From NCBI GenBank assembly GCA_905221605.1, contig CAJNDS010000885.1, positions 1 to 54,556 of the forward strand: a stretch of DNA of 54,556 nt, in the 5' to 3' direction. Below the pieces are notes generated by a model, which ran no database searches, was not told the origin of the DNA, and worked only from the letters and a program-made list of their open reading frames with translations. The stretch is from Symbiodinium natans (lineage: Eukaryota; Sar; Dinophyceae; Suessiales; Symbiodiniaceae). Below, one piece after another: positions 1-10,199 of this stretch. Every line of letters starts with the position of its first letter. Within the stretch, counting starts at the first letter, position 1. The translations under genes and the position numbers were made by a program.

Positions 1-63
1 TGTGGGTGTGTGTGTGTGTGTGTGTCTTGGTGTGTGTGTGTGTGTGTGTGAATGTTGTGGGTG

Positions 64-96
<33 letters not shown>

Positions 97-180
97 AGGT
101 GGGTGGGTGGGTGGGTGGGTGGGTGGGTGGGTGTGTGTGTGTGTGGCTGTGTGTGTGTGTGTGTGTGTGTTTTTGTGTGT
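1..180. repeat. TG dinucleotide and GTGG microsatellites
   Basis: Runs of (TG)n are interrupted by (TA)n at 62-82 and by (GGTG)n at 97-132. The open frames through it encode only V/C/G runs and are not genes. Confidence 0.95.
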
Positions 181-194
181 ATATTATATTTTTC

Positions 195-263
195 CTGGCT
201 GCTGTCGCGGTTGTCGTGGTTTGCAAGTGCCCCCAGTTGCGAAACCGAGATGATAGACAACTA
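195..263 (-). pseudogene. Fragment duplicated from the two-domain cysteine-rich gene
   Basis: About 68 bases closely match 4345-4413, the part of the gene at 3590-4747 that encodes the stretch before and at the start of its Ser/His/Asp-rich linker. Both copies sit beside TG/GTC-rich sequence and both end in the same block, gaaaccgagatgatagacaac. No flanking exon is present, so this is a dispersed fragment or the remains of a paralogue. Confidence 0.6.
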
Positions 264-1500
264 CACAGGAGTGGACACCCCACTCCTCACTCGTGGAAAC
301 CCCACTACCCACTAGGACTTGGGAGAGGCAAAATCAGGCAACTAGCCGCAACCAGCTGGTTGTTTGTCTGATGAGTATGTCTTCTGGTTAAAACATCATT
401 GCACATCTGCATTTTCAAATTTGATGCGCCGAGTTTTGTTTGCTAGCTCAAAGAGTCCTCAAAATTCATGACGCCGCGAGTCGGTTAGCCAAATAGCAAA
501 AATCCCACGCCCACAACCCTAAAACGAAGGAATCCCACGCCCCAAACCCCAAAACGAAGGTATTTTGAAAACCAATTCATCAGAAAGGGGTGCCCGTTGG
601 CAAACAGCACGAGAGAGCCTCAGTCCCAATGTACCCCCCTACCACCCCCCCCCCCAACATCTCCCAACCAAAGGCCGTCGGCAGGAGCTTCTCCTATGCC
701 AAGCTCTTCAGCACTAGTACTCCTTGGCACTTCTGAGTCAAGTGCTCAGCTCCTTGAAGCCCCAAGAAGGTTGCCCGACAACCCGGGAATCTGGACACTC
801 TTTGATTTGGAGGTCCTCTCTAAGGACAAGTTTGCCAACTTGAAGAAGGCTGTGGAGTCGTAAGAACTTTTCGCGCGCGAGCCTGCAACATCGAATTGCA
901 TGGGCCCCACTCTGAGGTGGAAATCTGGGAATCTAGGGGGCCCGTTCACCTGACAATCTGGGCCCTCGCAGCCGCAACATTCCGCGGCTATTTAGAGGGT
1001 ACGCCGCCAGTGCCGAGGATGTGAGGTCTGGGGATTCCATGGGATTCCCGATCAGGGTCAACTCATCAATCCGGAACAAAGGCGGACTGGCACCTCCTGG
1101 CTGGTCTTGGAATCTTTGGCAGAATCTCGCAAGGTCCATAAAGTCAATGATATAAAACCTGCGCGTTCAAACATTATGCAGCCACTTTACACAGCTAGGC
1201 ACGAGTACCAAAAGTACCGGACAACGGTCTCCTTTCGATGGGGTGAGTTGAGCATCATGACGATGTGCAAAGGTGCAAGATGCGAAACACAAAGGCCACC
1301 CTACTGCAAGTATCAGAGACATAGAAACTTAGTTGCTGAGTTCGTAAGCCCCAAAAAATGACACTTTCAGTTCTATACGAGATTATAGTATGCCAAAAAG
1401 TGTAAAGTGTACCCACTCAGCAACTAAGGAAACCAAGGCGAAAGGAACAAAGGATACAGTACCATCACAGGCCAATGTATAACGCACGCAGTAAGACGGG
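264..1500. other. No gene recognised
   Basis: A 32-bp imperfect tandem pair lies at about 499-560 (aatcccacgcc...aaaacgaagg). An open frame at 597-863 (plus) ends in a charged stretch (residues about 60-88) that could be a lone exon. I do not recognise it and see no splice signals that convince me. Confidence 0.5.
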
Positions 1501-1526
1501 TGCCGTCCAAGGGCGGGCCGGGCGGG

Positions 1527-1666
1527 CAAAAGAAAGTTTCATGCATGCTGCGATTGCATGAAAAAGCGATGCCTGCTGAGGAAAGAGGCTGCTATGCAAA
1601 ACAGAAGCATGGATTCTGTTAAAGCGTACATAAGTTTGGCAAACAGGGCTGAGTAAAACACAACTA
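1527..1666 (+). repeat. 140-bp direct repeat, left copy
   Basis: It matches 2988-3127 at the same length with only scattered substitutions. The two copies lie on either side of the 123-bp satellite array. Confidence 0.9.
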
Positions 1667-2710
1667 GCCTGGATCAGCTGCACATCTCACAGCTGATCGT
1701 GTAAGGCACTGCTGTTGCCACACGTCGACACCAAAGGCCTCATCGCTTGGCACGACAGCTGAGCCAACAACGAGCTTAGCATCACAAGAAGCTAGGGTCT
1801 GCGGCACATCTCGCAGCTGAACCTGTACTGCACCGCTGTCACCGCCACGGTCGGCAACACGTCGCCACAAAACCACTGATCCATCAATCAAGATTGCAGC
1901 AAAAGGCTGACCAGAAGCTTGGATCTGTTGCCCTCATAGACCTGTGCCCTTACCGCAATGCTGTCGTCACCACAGTCGGCATGACCTCATGTGACCAATG
2001 ATCCAGTAACGAGGATTGCAGCAGTTGAAAGCACACAAGCTGGAGTCTGCTGCACATCGCACAGCTGACGCTGTACGCCACTGCCATGGCCACACGAACC
2101 GGCGCTGCCCCTAAGTGACCACAGATCCTCAAACAGGATTGCAGCAGATGCCCACCAGAAGCGTTGATCTGCCGCACATCTCGCAGCGGATCCTATAAGG
2201 CACTGCTGTCGCCACCAAAGTCGGCATGACTTGGTGCATCCCACCGTGGATGCTGTACGACATTGCTTTCGCCACCAAAGTAGGCACTGCCCCAAGTGAC
2301 CACACGTCTGCGCACCGGATTCAGCGAATGCGCCACATGAAGCTTGGCTTTGCTGCACATCGAGCAACTGATCCTCTACCGCACTGTCGTCGCCAAAGTC
2401 GGCATCACCCGATGGAACCACTGAGCCAGCACCCAAAGTTGCAGCAAAACGCAGCACAAGAAGCTTGGATCTGTCGCACGACTCAAAGTTGATACTCGAC
2501 GTAGCTGCTACCGCCATCAAACGACAGCGCTGCCCCCAAACGTCCACCGAGCCAGCACCCAGGACTGCAGCAAATGTACCACGCGCAGCTTGGGTCTGCT
2601 GTCCTCTCGCAACTGATCTGCTTACTCTCTGCTGCCGCCACAACATTGGCATCACTCCATGCGATCACAACAAAGCATCAGAAGCTGCAATTAATTGCCT
2701 CCCATTCGCA
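1667..2710. repeat. Degenerate ~123-bp satellite, about eight units
   Basis: Unit starts (variants of agcttggatctgctgcacat) occur near 1667, 1791, 1917, 2037, 2159, 2341, 2460 and 2588, giving periods of 119-128. One 182-bp interval contains an internal partial duplication (caaagt.ggca...gccaccaaagt). Units share the order: headpiece, ctgtaccgcactgctgtcgcc, cggcatgacccatgtgacca, gattgcagcaaa. The 222-residue open frame on the minus strand (1987-2655) is a by-product of the periodicity. Confidence 0.85.
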
Positions 2711-2987
2711 GCCAAAACAAGCCAATGAGGCGTAAGTCGCCGCAGATGCAGCATACGCCAGGACACGCCAGGTGATTCCACACGCATCGCCACCCTGGAC
2801 TTCAGCAAATGCACGTAGTGAAATTTGTCGCTGTTGCAGGTCCAGGGCAAGGCCATCCACCAACTACCAGAGCTAGCTTGCACGGCCGAAGGCCCTAGGC
2901 TAACGTGTCCAGATGTGAAGAATGGAAGCAAATGCAAACTGAGAAGCTATGTATTGTGTGAAGTCGACCCAGACCTTTGTGAAAGCA

Positions 2988-3127
2988 CAAAAGAAAGCTT
3001 CACGCATGCTGCGGCTGCATGAAGAAGCGATGCCTGCTGAGCAGAGTGGCTGCTATGCAAAACATAAGCATGGATTCTGTTAAAGCATACATAAGTTTGG
3101 TAAACAGGGTTGAGTAAAACACAACTA
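2988..3127 (+). repeat. 140-bp direct repeat, right copy
   Basis: Partner of 1527-1666; both copies run from caaaagaaag to gtaaaacacaacta. Confidence 0.9.
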
Positions 3128-3218
3128 CCGCCGTTGAGGGACTAAAGCTTTACGGTAGGGTCTATACCCGTCTCATATAGAGTCAGATAGAGCCAGGGGT
3201 ATAGTTTTGAGAGCACCG

Positions 3219-3271
3219 CAAAAGGGCTCCAACGCTTTCTGACTGCAAAAGGGCTCCAACGCTTTCTGACT
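3219..3271 (+). repeat. 27-bp tandem duplication
   Basis: Two exact adjacent copies of gcaaaagggctccaacgc followed by tttctgact. Confidence 0.9.
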
Positions 3272-3589
3272 GCTTGTTGCATGCAACGAGTGAAGTCTTG
3301 TAGCGGCTCAAACAAGTGGTTCGCGCATCAAAGCACCTGCATAAGCACTATTTTGGACACAGTCACACATCCTTGGCTCGATTCAGCTGAAGGTGCTTTG
3401 TCACATTAAGCCCCCATTTGGACGCCTCCAGCCGACCAGCCATGTCAAGGTATAAGGAAAAACCTATACAGTTTCTACAGTACGCATGTGTTGACTCGGC
3501 GAACGCACGCACTTTGCGAGGAACGTGTCCCAGCAATGGCAGCCTGGCAGCCTTGGGCTAGCAGGCGCGAAGCCGTTGCATGTCAACGC

Positions 3590-4681
3590 TCAATTCCCAC
3601 CCATCTTAATCTTGTCCATTGCCGTGAACAAGCTCGGACATATGTTCAGGGTGCAAGAGGCGCTGTGGCATTTGACTTGCTTCCGCAGGTTTTCGTGAGT
3701 CTGCTCCAATGATTTTGCATCCAGCATTGCACAAAGGCACATCACGTGAATCACCTCGGTCTCCTTCTTTCCATGGGGATTGTTGGCATGCACGCACCGT
3801 TTATACGCTGCACTTGCAAGTCCGGCACCAAGGGGGCTTCCTTGGAAAACAGCCATGTTGTTGCCAGAAAACTCACGAAAGTCTCGGTGAGTGAACTTGT
3901 CCTGACCTCCCAAATCTTGGCTTTCATCACGGCTTCCAAGTTCCTTTTCATGGCTGCCATGGCTCATTGCCGCCAGCAAGCTGGGACACACCTGGAGAAT
4001 ACAGTCGGAGCCACCTTGGACATCGTGCTCGAATTTTGTGCACTCTTCCTGCTTTCGAATGTTGCCAGAAAACTCCTTGGCCGATTTCGCATCCAGCGCA
4101 GCACAGCGGCAAACGTGTGTGACCACATGAGTCTCAATCTTGCCGGAGGGGTCATTGTCGGCCACGCATTTGCGATAAAGTGCCTTAGCGAGCCCCTCGC
4201 CCATCGGGCTGTTTTGGAACACGCCCTTGTCGTCGCCGGACGCGCCTGGAAGGAATGACTGACCTCCATCCGTAGTCCGTTGGCTTGTGTCGTGGCTGTC
4301 GGTGCTTGTGTCGTGGCTGTCCTGGCTCGTGTGTGTGTCATGTCTGTCCCGGCTGCTGTCGTGGCTGTCGTGGCTTGCAGAAGCCCCCGTTTGCGAAACC
4401 GAGATGATAGACAACGACTTCGGCATCTTCGGAAGGAAGTCACGCAAGCTCCACATGTTTTGTATCTTGAAGGAATTCACTTCTTGGACCTGGCCTTCAG
4501 CATGTGGCACTGCGCCGCGCAGCAGCAGCACCGTTGCTGCCACCAGGAGGGCGCCCACGAGCAACAATGCACCTTTTCGCTTAAGGCTGGCCCTGTCTGC
4601 ATCTTCACCTTCGTTCTCCTTGAGTTCGCGAAGCAGCTGTCGGTTGTCCTCAATGTCGAGCCCTGCTTCGCCGTGCACCAT
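3590..4681 (-). CDS. Single-pass membrane protein with two repeated six-cysteine domains
   Basis: Not recognised as a named family. The frame is open from 4747 (385 codons), but a better start is the methionine at 4681 (ACCATGG context), giving 363 residues. Counting from the 4747 start: an acidic N-terminus (residues 23-52), one hydrophobic segment (about 59-77) after a KRK cluster, fitting a type II anchor; a low-complexity Ser/His/Asp linker of repeated HDSHDTS-like units (124-158); then two homologous domains at about 176-262 and 299-376. Each domain has Cys-x18-Cys-x-Cys-x20-Cys followed by two more cysteines spaced x4 (C194, 213, 215, 236, 249, 254; C318, 337, 339, 360, 365, 370) and shared words such as GLA..Y++CV and LCA.LDAKS. 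The layout suggests a disulphide-rich luminal or extracellular part (inference). An upstream coding exon is possible. Confidence 0.7.
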   Translation of the reverse strand: MVHGEAGLDIEDNRQLLRELKENEGEDADRASLKRKGALLLVGALLVAATVLLLRGAVPHAEGQVQEVNSFKIQNMWSLRDFLPKMPKSLSIISVSQTGASASHDSHDSSRDRHDTHTSQDSHDTSTDSHDTSQRTTDGGQSFLPGASGDDKGVFQNSPMGEGLAKALYRKCVADNDPSGKIETHVVTHVCRCAALDAKSAKEFSGNIRKQEECTKFEHDVQGGSDCILQVCPSLLAAMSHGSHEKELGSRDESQDLGGQDKFTHRDFREFSGNNMAVFQGSPLGAGLASAAYKRCVHANNPHGKKETEVIHVMCLCAMLDAKSLEQTHENLRKQVKCHSASCTLNICPSLFTAMDKIKMGGN

Positions 4682-4939
4682 GGTTGCAATTGCAACGGGT
4701 CTGGCAATCAAGAAACAGTTGAGGGCAAGAGCCAAAAGCACTGTCAACCGAGCGACGACAAATTACAGCGGCGTGTTTCAAGTAACGCACAACCCACCAG
4801 CAGGAACAGAACTTCCTGGACCCCAGGACAGATCGCACCAGGCAAAGCGTACAACAATGGACGTGCTCAGTTAGGGGCCTTCCCACCGCTGAAGCTTCCA
4901 CCTAAAGCTAAAGATGCACAAAATTCAACATAAGCTGCT

Positions 4940-5160
4940 TCCACGCAGGCCCACGCTTCGCGACTTGGGCGCAGTCACATGGCCCATTTTGTCCCCATTT
5001 TAGCCCCAAAAGGATGTTGGCACCATTGAAATTTCAGTTAGGCCCCACTTCGGCCCCATTTCGACCCCATTTCAGACCCATTTCGACCCCATTTCGGACC
5101 CATTGTGACCCAGTTTGTCCCTTGGCTTCACTTGGCTTCACTCATAGCTCCCGGCGGGGT
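4940..5160. repeat. 13-14 bp minisatellite of ccccatttcgga-type units
   Basis: About eight degenerate units of gaccccatttcg run from roughly 4985 to 5120. No coding sequence is seen between here and the cytochrome P450 remains. Confidence 0.75.
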
Positions 5161-5344
5161 CGGAAGCATGAAGGTTGAAGAAAGTACCTGGACGCAGAGA
5201 CGAGGGGGCTTAGGGCCACACATACAATTAGAGTAATCCTACCCTGCACAGTGCTCGCACGATGCTCAACACTTGCAGACGCTTCCTGCTACGCTAGTGA
5301 TAGTGGCTTTTTTGGGTTAGTGGGTTTACGGTTATTCGGGCTTA

Positions 5345-5533
5345 AAACTGTCCGCCTGCCGCAAAAAGGGCCTCCACACTGGGAAGTTCCTTCAACCAGT
5401 AAAGGCAGCTTTGAATGGAGCAGAGGGTCGTGTCGTGGCCTGCAAACATCATCGCCACGCAGAAGTCTGAGAGCTCGTCTTCGCCGTTCATTTCATCTGC
5501 CTGCCTCGGTTGCGCTGAGCCTTCGCAACCGCC
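5345..5533 (-). pseudogene. Cytochrome P450 fragment: I-helix exon
   Basis: After a good acceptor (GTTTTCAG ending at 5534) the minus strand is open to a stop at 5342-5344. It encodes an acidic lead-in and the P450 I-helix signature FAGHDTT (the AGxDTT oxygen-activation motif), followed by a helix reading LYWLKELPSVEALF. That match makes it the downstream continuation of the P450 exons at 5740-6628, in the same orientation and order. The ExxR motif and the haem-thiolate cysteine are not found further downstream within the window, so the C-terminal half is missing or too diverged to see. Confidence 0.75.
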
Positions 5534-5566
5534 CTGAAAACCTCATGGAAATTCTCAAGAACAATG

Positions 5567-5724
5567 AACCCTAAACCCTAAACCCTAAACCCTGAACCCT
5601 AAACCCTAAACCCTACACCCTAAAGCCTAAAGCCTAAAGCCTAAACCCTAAACCCTAAACCCTAACCCCTAACCCCTAAACCCTAAACCCTAAACCCTAA
5701 ACCCTAAACCCTAAACCCTAAACC
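5567..5724. repeat. Interstitial telomere-type array (CCCTAAA)n
   Basis: About 22 units of the plant/dinoflagellate-type heptamer, mostly perfect with a few variants (ccctgaa, cctaaag). It lies between two exons of the P450 gene and makes up most of that intron. On the gene's own strand it reads (TTTAGGG)n. Confidence 0.95.
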
Positions 5725-5739
5725 AAATCATTCGAAGCA

Positions 5740-6628
5740 TCCAGGCCACAGCATCGTGTCCAACATGGTGTTGATTTGAAACATCCGGCATGGATCCTTG
5801 AGTTCTTGCGTTTCTTCTCAATGAGATCTTGGAATTCTTGGACCAGCGCTTCCCGGGCCTTCATGCATTGATGGAACGGGAATCCAGGGATGTCCAATGG
5901 CAAGACATAACCCAAACCTTTGAAGGTCTCTTCGAAGAGCTGCATGAAACGATCCCTTTTGGGCCCACCGTTCTCAACTCCCAGAATCACAGCCTCACCG
6001 CACTCAAAAGCATATTTCGTAATCTCCAGATGCAGATCCCTCGATGTAACGACCTTCGACGTCCAGCCAAAGCTGCAACTGCTTGGCAGACAACCTCTGC
6101 AGGCATGGCAGATAAGAATCAAGCTGTCGGTCGACAAATGCCCGCGAGCTAAGGGTACGAATCGTCTTGTGGAGCGGGTCATTCACCATGGGGAGGGACT
6201 TCAGGCCAACTAGCTGTCGGAAGTGTAACGGCCAGGCCAGGTTCTTCTCGGAGAATAAAAGCTTGGTGTTGGCGTCAGTGACTGCCAGAATCACAGTTGG
6301 CGAAAACAGCAAGTGTGAGCTGCAAGTGCCACCGTATTGTGATAGCTTGCCCTGGCGCGTGCAAAGCTTACAGGATGGCTGCGAAAATGTTTCGGCTAGA
6401 TTCGACTTTCAACATGTTTCTTGCCCACTTGAACACATGCTACCCTCCCTCCTCAATGAAGCCCAGCGGATCTCGGACGTAAGCCAAAGTCTCTCCCAGC
6501 ACTGGCAATGACCAAGAGCTGCCGGGCGGGAGGCGCCGCCAGCGCCGCTGTCGCCACAACCACCAAGCTGATACTCCGGCAGCCACGATGGCAGCCAGCA
6601 GGCTTTTCTGGGACGTTTGCGGCTCCAT
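5740..6628 (-). pseudogene. Cytochrome P450, CYP85-clan/CYP26-like, N-terminal half, damaged
   Basis: P450s are haem monooxygenases; this one has an ER-type N-terminal anchor. Exon 1 (6429-6628) starts at a methionine, has a hydrophobic segment (about residues 9-20), basic residues, then the proline hinge LPPGSSWSLPVLGETL. A GT...AG intron (6320-6428) leads to exon 2, which reads HLLFSPTVILAV and the B-C helix region (YLPCLQRLSAKQLQLW). The next block, DLHLEITKYAFE through PLDIPGFPFHQ, is in another frame from about 6038, with no room for an intron. Lesions: an in-frame TAG at 6440-6442 near the end of exon 1, and the frame change at about 6038-6056. The family call is based on these motifs; the functional state is inferred to be dead or severely altered. 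Confidence 0.8.
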
Positions 6629-6639
6629 CCGCTGGGTGG

Positions 6640-8190
6640 CACTGGTGCAGAAACGGACTCTTGCCGTGGGGAGGCTCCGTACCCACCTGGACGAAAGCCT
6701 GAAAAAGTGTTCCGGAAAAAAAAAGCTTGATACGCCACGCCAGCGGGTGCCAAAGGGGGCTTCTTGAATCTGATCCGGGTCTGCGACTTTGGTTAACATA
6801 TGTGGAAAGGATTGCCGCGAGTCCGGTTGTGGAGAACTAGAAGGTACGATGGTAAAGCAAAAACATGACTTTCATTGCCTTGAGGTTAACCCCCACGTAT
6901 CCCTGCACCCCACTGTCAAGTGGCGGTGCACGGCTCAGCCCATGGATTGCCGTGGTGTATGAAACTGTTGGTCTGACATGTCCCTCGGCACGATTTGGCT
7001 CCACGGTGTTAAACGACCCTGAAACGCTTGGGCTTTAGCACCCCCCCTTCCAATATGGAGCGGCTTGAGATTCAGCATGGCAACCAAACCCGCAACACCC
7101 TCTTCGACCTGCGAAGAACCACCACTGGCAACGGACGACCCTTGCAGCATTTCCGAATCCTGAAGGTCACTCCCACAACCTCTTCTGCACTTGCCCCCGA
7201 TGGGGTGGGTTAGGCCCTGTGCACGTCGTCAAATTCTTCGGCCTTTGTGCTTCTGTGTACTGTCTCTGGAATTCCGGGCGTTTGCTTGGATGCCCTAGTC
7301 TTCTGCGTGCGCACCACTCGAACTCGTGGTTTCTCGCCTGTGTTGCGACCCACGGGTCTTCGGCTCCCACATGGGAAGATGTGGCCGGCAACATGTCGAA
7401 CAGCGATTGTTTGTCATTCTGACTGGCCGCGTCTACTTAAGTGCTTCCTGCGCCGCAGTCCGAACCCTCACGTTCAGTCAACACACACTGCATATAACGT
7501 AGGAATTGGGGCAGTTGCTTTGCTTTAAGCGTGACTCGCCACAATCCCAAAACGCTAAAGCCACAATCTTTGCACTTAAACCTAAAACCCTTGAACCCCT
7601 AAAAGCCACCAAAAACAACAAACAAACCCGCACTCCTCAGCCCAGGCCCTTGGAGCCTGGGATCGGACTCCCCGGGCTCCAAACCTCTAAGCTCTCCAGC
7701 ACAAATGGGTGGCCACTTGGGAACTTGGGCTTCTGGTTCAGGATGCTCGCTGTGTTTTTCATGTCGCTTGCTTGCTTCCCCTCTTCCTCCTCCACATGGG
7801 GCACCAAGAAATCCACTTACAAGCTCGAGCTCGATCGGGGTTTCGAGTGATCCCAATAAAAGCTCGAGGGCTCAGAACATTCAACCCTGAACTCTAAACC
7901 CTACACCTCTAACCTACTTAGTAGAATTGCGGCTCCGAAGGTGGTGCAAGCATGGATCCATGTGCACAAAGCAAAGCAGGAAAACGCACGGCACAGGTTT
8001 TGACGGTCATGTCAAGAACAAGAGGCCGGCTTGCGGTGTCTTGATGGGAAAAGCAGCCAGATAAAGTCTGTAGCAGCATATTGCTGCCTTTGGCAGCCAC
8101 CAAGAGCAAGTTTCATGATTCATGATGCCTGTACTGTGTTCAGGGATCTCGACTCCACTGGGCCTCCTACTGGGCCTCCTTTCCTGGAGC
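6640..8190. other. No gene recognised
   Basis: Mixed sequence with short open frames that look random. An A-rich, telomere-like stretch occurs at 7560-7625 and again at 7890-7915. 6640-6720 is the likely 5' flank of the P450 remains. Confidence 0.5.
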
Positions 8191-8195
8191 CTCCT

Positions 8196-10195
8196 TCAGT
8201 CACCCGTGGACACAGGAACCGGCGCACCCATAATGGTAGGTGCGAAAGCATCGCTAATTTCAATTTGGCACTGGAGGCATTGTAGAGGTAGGCCCTCACC
8301 AAGCCGCTTTAGCACCAAGCTGTGCATGCACGGGGCGCAAATGCACTGATGTTTGCAGGTTAGCATCACAACCTGTGGTGTCATGACCAGACAACATGCA
8401 CAAGCCGTTCCGCCCTCAGGTGCCGTGGTGGCCGAGAGCTTAGCCTTGGAGAACTCGCTGGCTCTCAGCATCCACCGTCGTAAAGTTTTAAGTCGCATGG
8501 ATGTTTCTTCCTGCTTCCGTAGCTTCTCTTCCGAGATCTTGCGTGCTGCCATTTCCTGGCGCAACATGATGCACAGGTGGAAGCACCCTATCACCACACC
8601 TTCCACCAACCAGGAGTTGAAGAAGCAGAAGGCCGCAGCCGCCAAGGTTACCTTAGCGGAACCGGAAAAACATCCCGCCATCTGCATTGCATCTTAAAAG
8701 CTACACAGCGAGCACGGATCAACAAGTTGATGAAACATGCCACAGCCACTGCAATCGACATCACTTGGCTTGTTGCCAGGCTTCCCATCAAAGCCAACGA
8801 TGCAGTGCCCAACACACAGTCCCACCTGAACTGCGTGCTGGAAAACCATTGGAGTTGATCTTTTGGCCAGGACCCCATCGGTACAATTTCAACCGTCTTG
8901 CCGTGGAAAACATTAGCGAGGTTTTCGATATTCCAACTAGCTTCGACCTTGCCGCCTTTCACTGAGGTCACCTTGGATTCGAAGCACATGCCGACTTGAC
9001 AAGCTTCGACGAAACATGGACACTTTGGCTTGCACCGACAGTGACGTCTGGCAGCTAAATTAACAACACAGTCTTTAACATCAGCCCACTTCCAAGCTAC
9101 CTTCCCTGTCAAAGCTGCACCGTGGAGATAGTTGCCGGAGGGATCCTTGACAGTTTCCGATAGAACGCCCAAGACAATGTCGCCTTCCTTCAAGCGCTTC
9201 GGCACGTTGGGAGGAGCGGACAGCTTGCCTTCTTCTTGCTCGGTTGTCATTGAGATCCTACCCAACAATTCTGGCAAGCTTGGCTCGCGACGCAGGTGGT
9301 AACACTGCGGGGCACTGGCAGAGCGGCGATCAAAGCAGCAGCCACGCTGGCGGCATTCAGCAGGAGTGATGCCCGAGAAACCGCAGTCGCTCCGAGCATC
9401 GTATGCTTGGGTCTGGCATTGCGGGGAGTAAATGTTCACACTCGAGCTTTTGGGCCAGTGCAGTGACACCGCAGGCTCCTTGGTGCGGATGGACAGAAGG
9501 GATGCACATTGAAGAGACTTGTAGCTGTTGGTGCTCATGTCAAAGTAGCCCCACACATCATGTGCAGTCTTTCCGAGCTCCGTGAGTGAAATTTCCTGTC
9601 CTGCTTTGTAGGCTTTGTCTTGAATTCGGACGCCATGCTTGACAGCATAGCCTTTCCCCGAGCTCAGTACCAGGATATGGGTACTCCAAGGATAGGCCCC
9701 AACCACCGTCTCATGAACCCGACCATCATCCGGAGACACCTGCCAACCTGAAGGAATGCTACGGTTGGATCTTTGGCAATGGTCTCCTCTGTGGAAGATC
9801 TCATGGTCCTCCAGGGTTGAGTAGAAGAACCCATTGATTGAGATTCGGTTTCGCCGCTTCCAGAAAGGAGAGTGGCACTGGAGCCTCAAAACGTAGGGAC
9901 CGCTCAGGCTCACTTTGGGAAGCTGCAGCTCGTACTCTCCAGTGTTGGGGATGTTGGAAGCGCAGGATTCTGCCACAAGCGTGGAAGGTGACTCACCCTC
10001 CATGTGCCAAAAAACGTCGACAAATTCACATCTCCGCGTTCTGTTGACTGACCATCGTACTTGTGCAATCGAGCCACCAACGGACGAATCTGGCTCCCCC
10101 TCCCTGGACTCCCTGCTCAGAAGACGAACTTGTATGTCAGGGAGACGGCCACAAACAGGCACGGCGAAGGCAAATACGGCAAGAAAAGCCCTCAT
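8196..10195 (-). CDS. Secreted/membrane P-type trefoil protein with C-terminal RING finger
   Basis: Exon 1 (8705-10195, 497 codons) begins with a signal peptide (residues 1-16, AVPVCG), then an N-terminal beta-rich region (about 20-107), and a P-type trefoil domain at 260-298. The six cysteines are spaced x10, x9, x4, x0, x10, with the CGFSGIT and GCCFD words. A cysteine-rich CRCKPKCPC patch (386-394) and a long hydrophobic segment (460-493) follow. The frame then continues in exon 2 (8196-8651) after a candidate 53-nt intron (8652-8704, GT...AAG), giving about 648 residues in total. Exon 2 adds a second hydrophobic segment, a charged helix and a RING-HC finger (C-x2-C-x11-C-x-H-x3-C-x2-C-x16-C-x2-C; residues about 581-625). 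By family knowledge RING-HC domains are E3 ubiquitin ligases and trefoils bind glycans. The membrane E3 with a luminal/extracellular lectin-like part is inference. A one-base frameshift is the alternative to the intron. Confidence 0.75.
8652..8704 (-). other. Candidate 53-nt micro-intron
   Basis: Removing GTAGCT...CTAAG restores a continuous frame between the first hydrophobic segment and the second. It is similar in size to the 54-nt intron at 54443-54496. Confidence 0.55.
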
Positions 10196-10199
10196 CTTG

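Noticed and set aside
1987-2655. 222-codon minus-strand frame as a gene
   Set aside because: It is produced by the ~123-bp satellite, whose period of about three codon multiples keeps the frame open.
1667-2710. CRISPR-like array
   Set aside because: Units are contiguous and similar throughout; there are no short exact repeats with unique spacers, and the genome is eukaryotic.
3746-4933. Plus-strand frames of 170-217 codons
   Set aside because: Shadows of the six-cysteine gene on the minus strand, which has duplicated domains and conserved cysteines.
5567-5724. True chromosome end (telomere) within the assembly
   Set aside because: P450 exons continue on both sides in the same orientation, so the array is interstitial.
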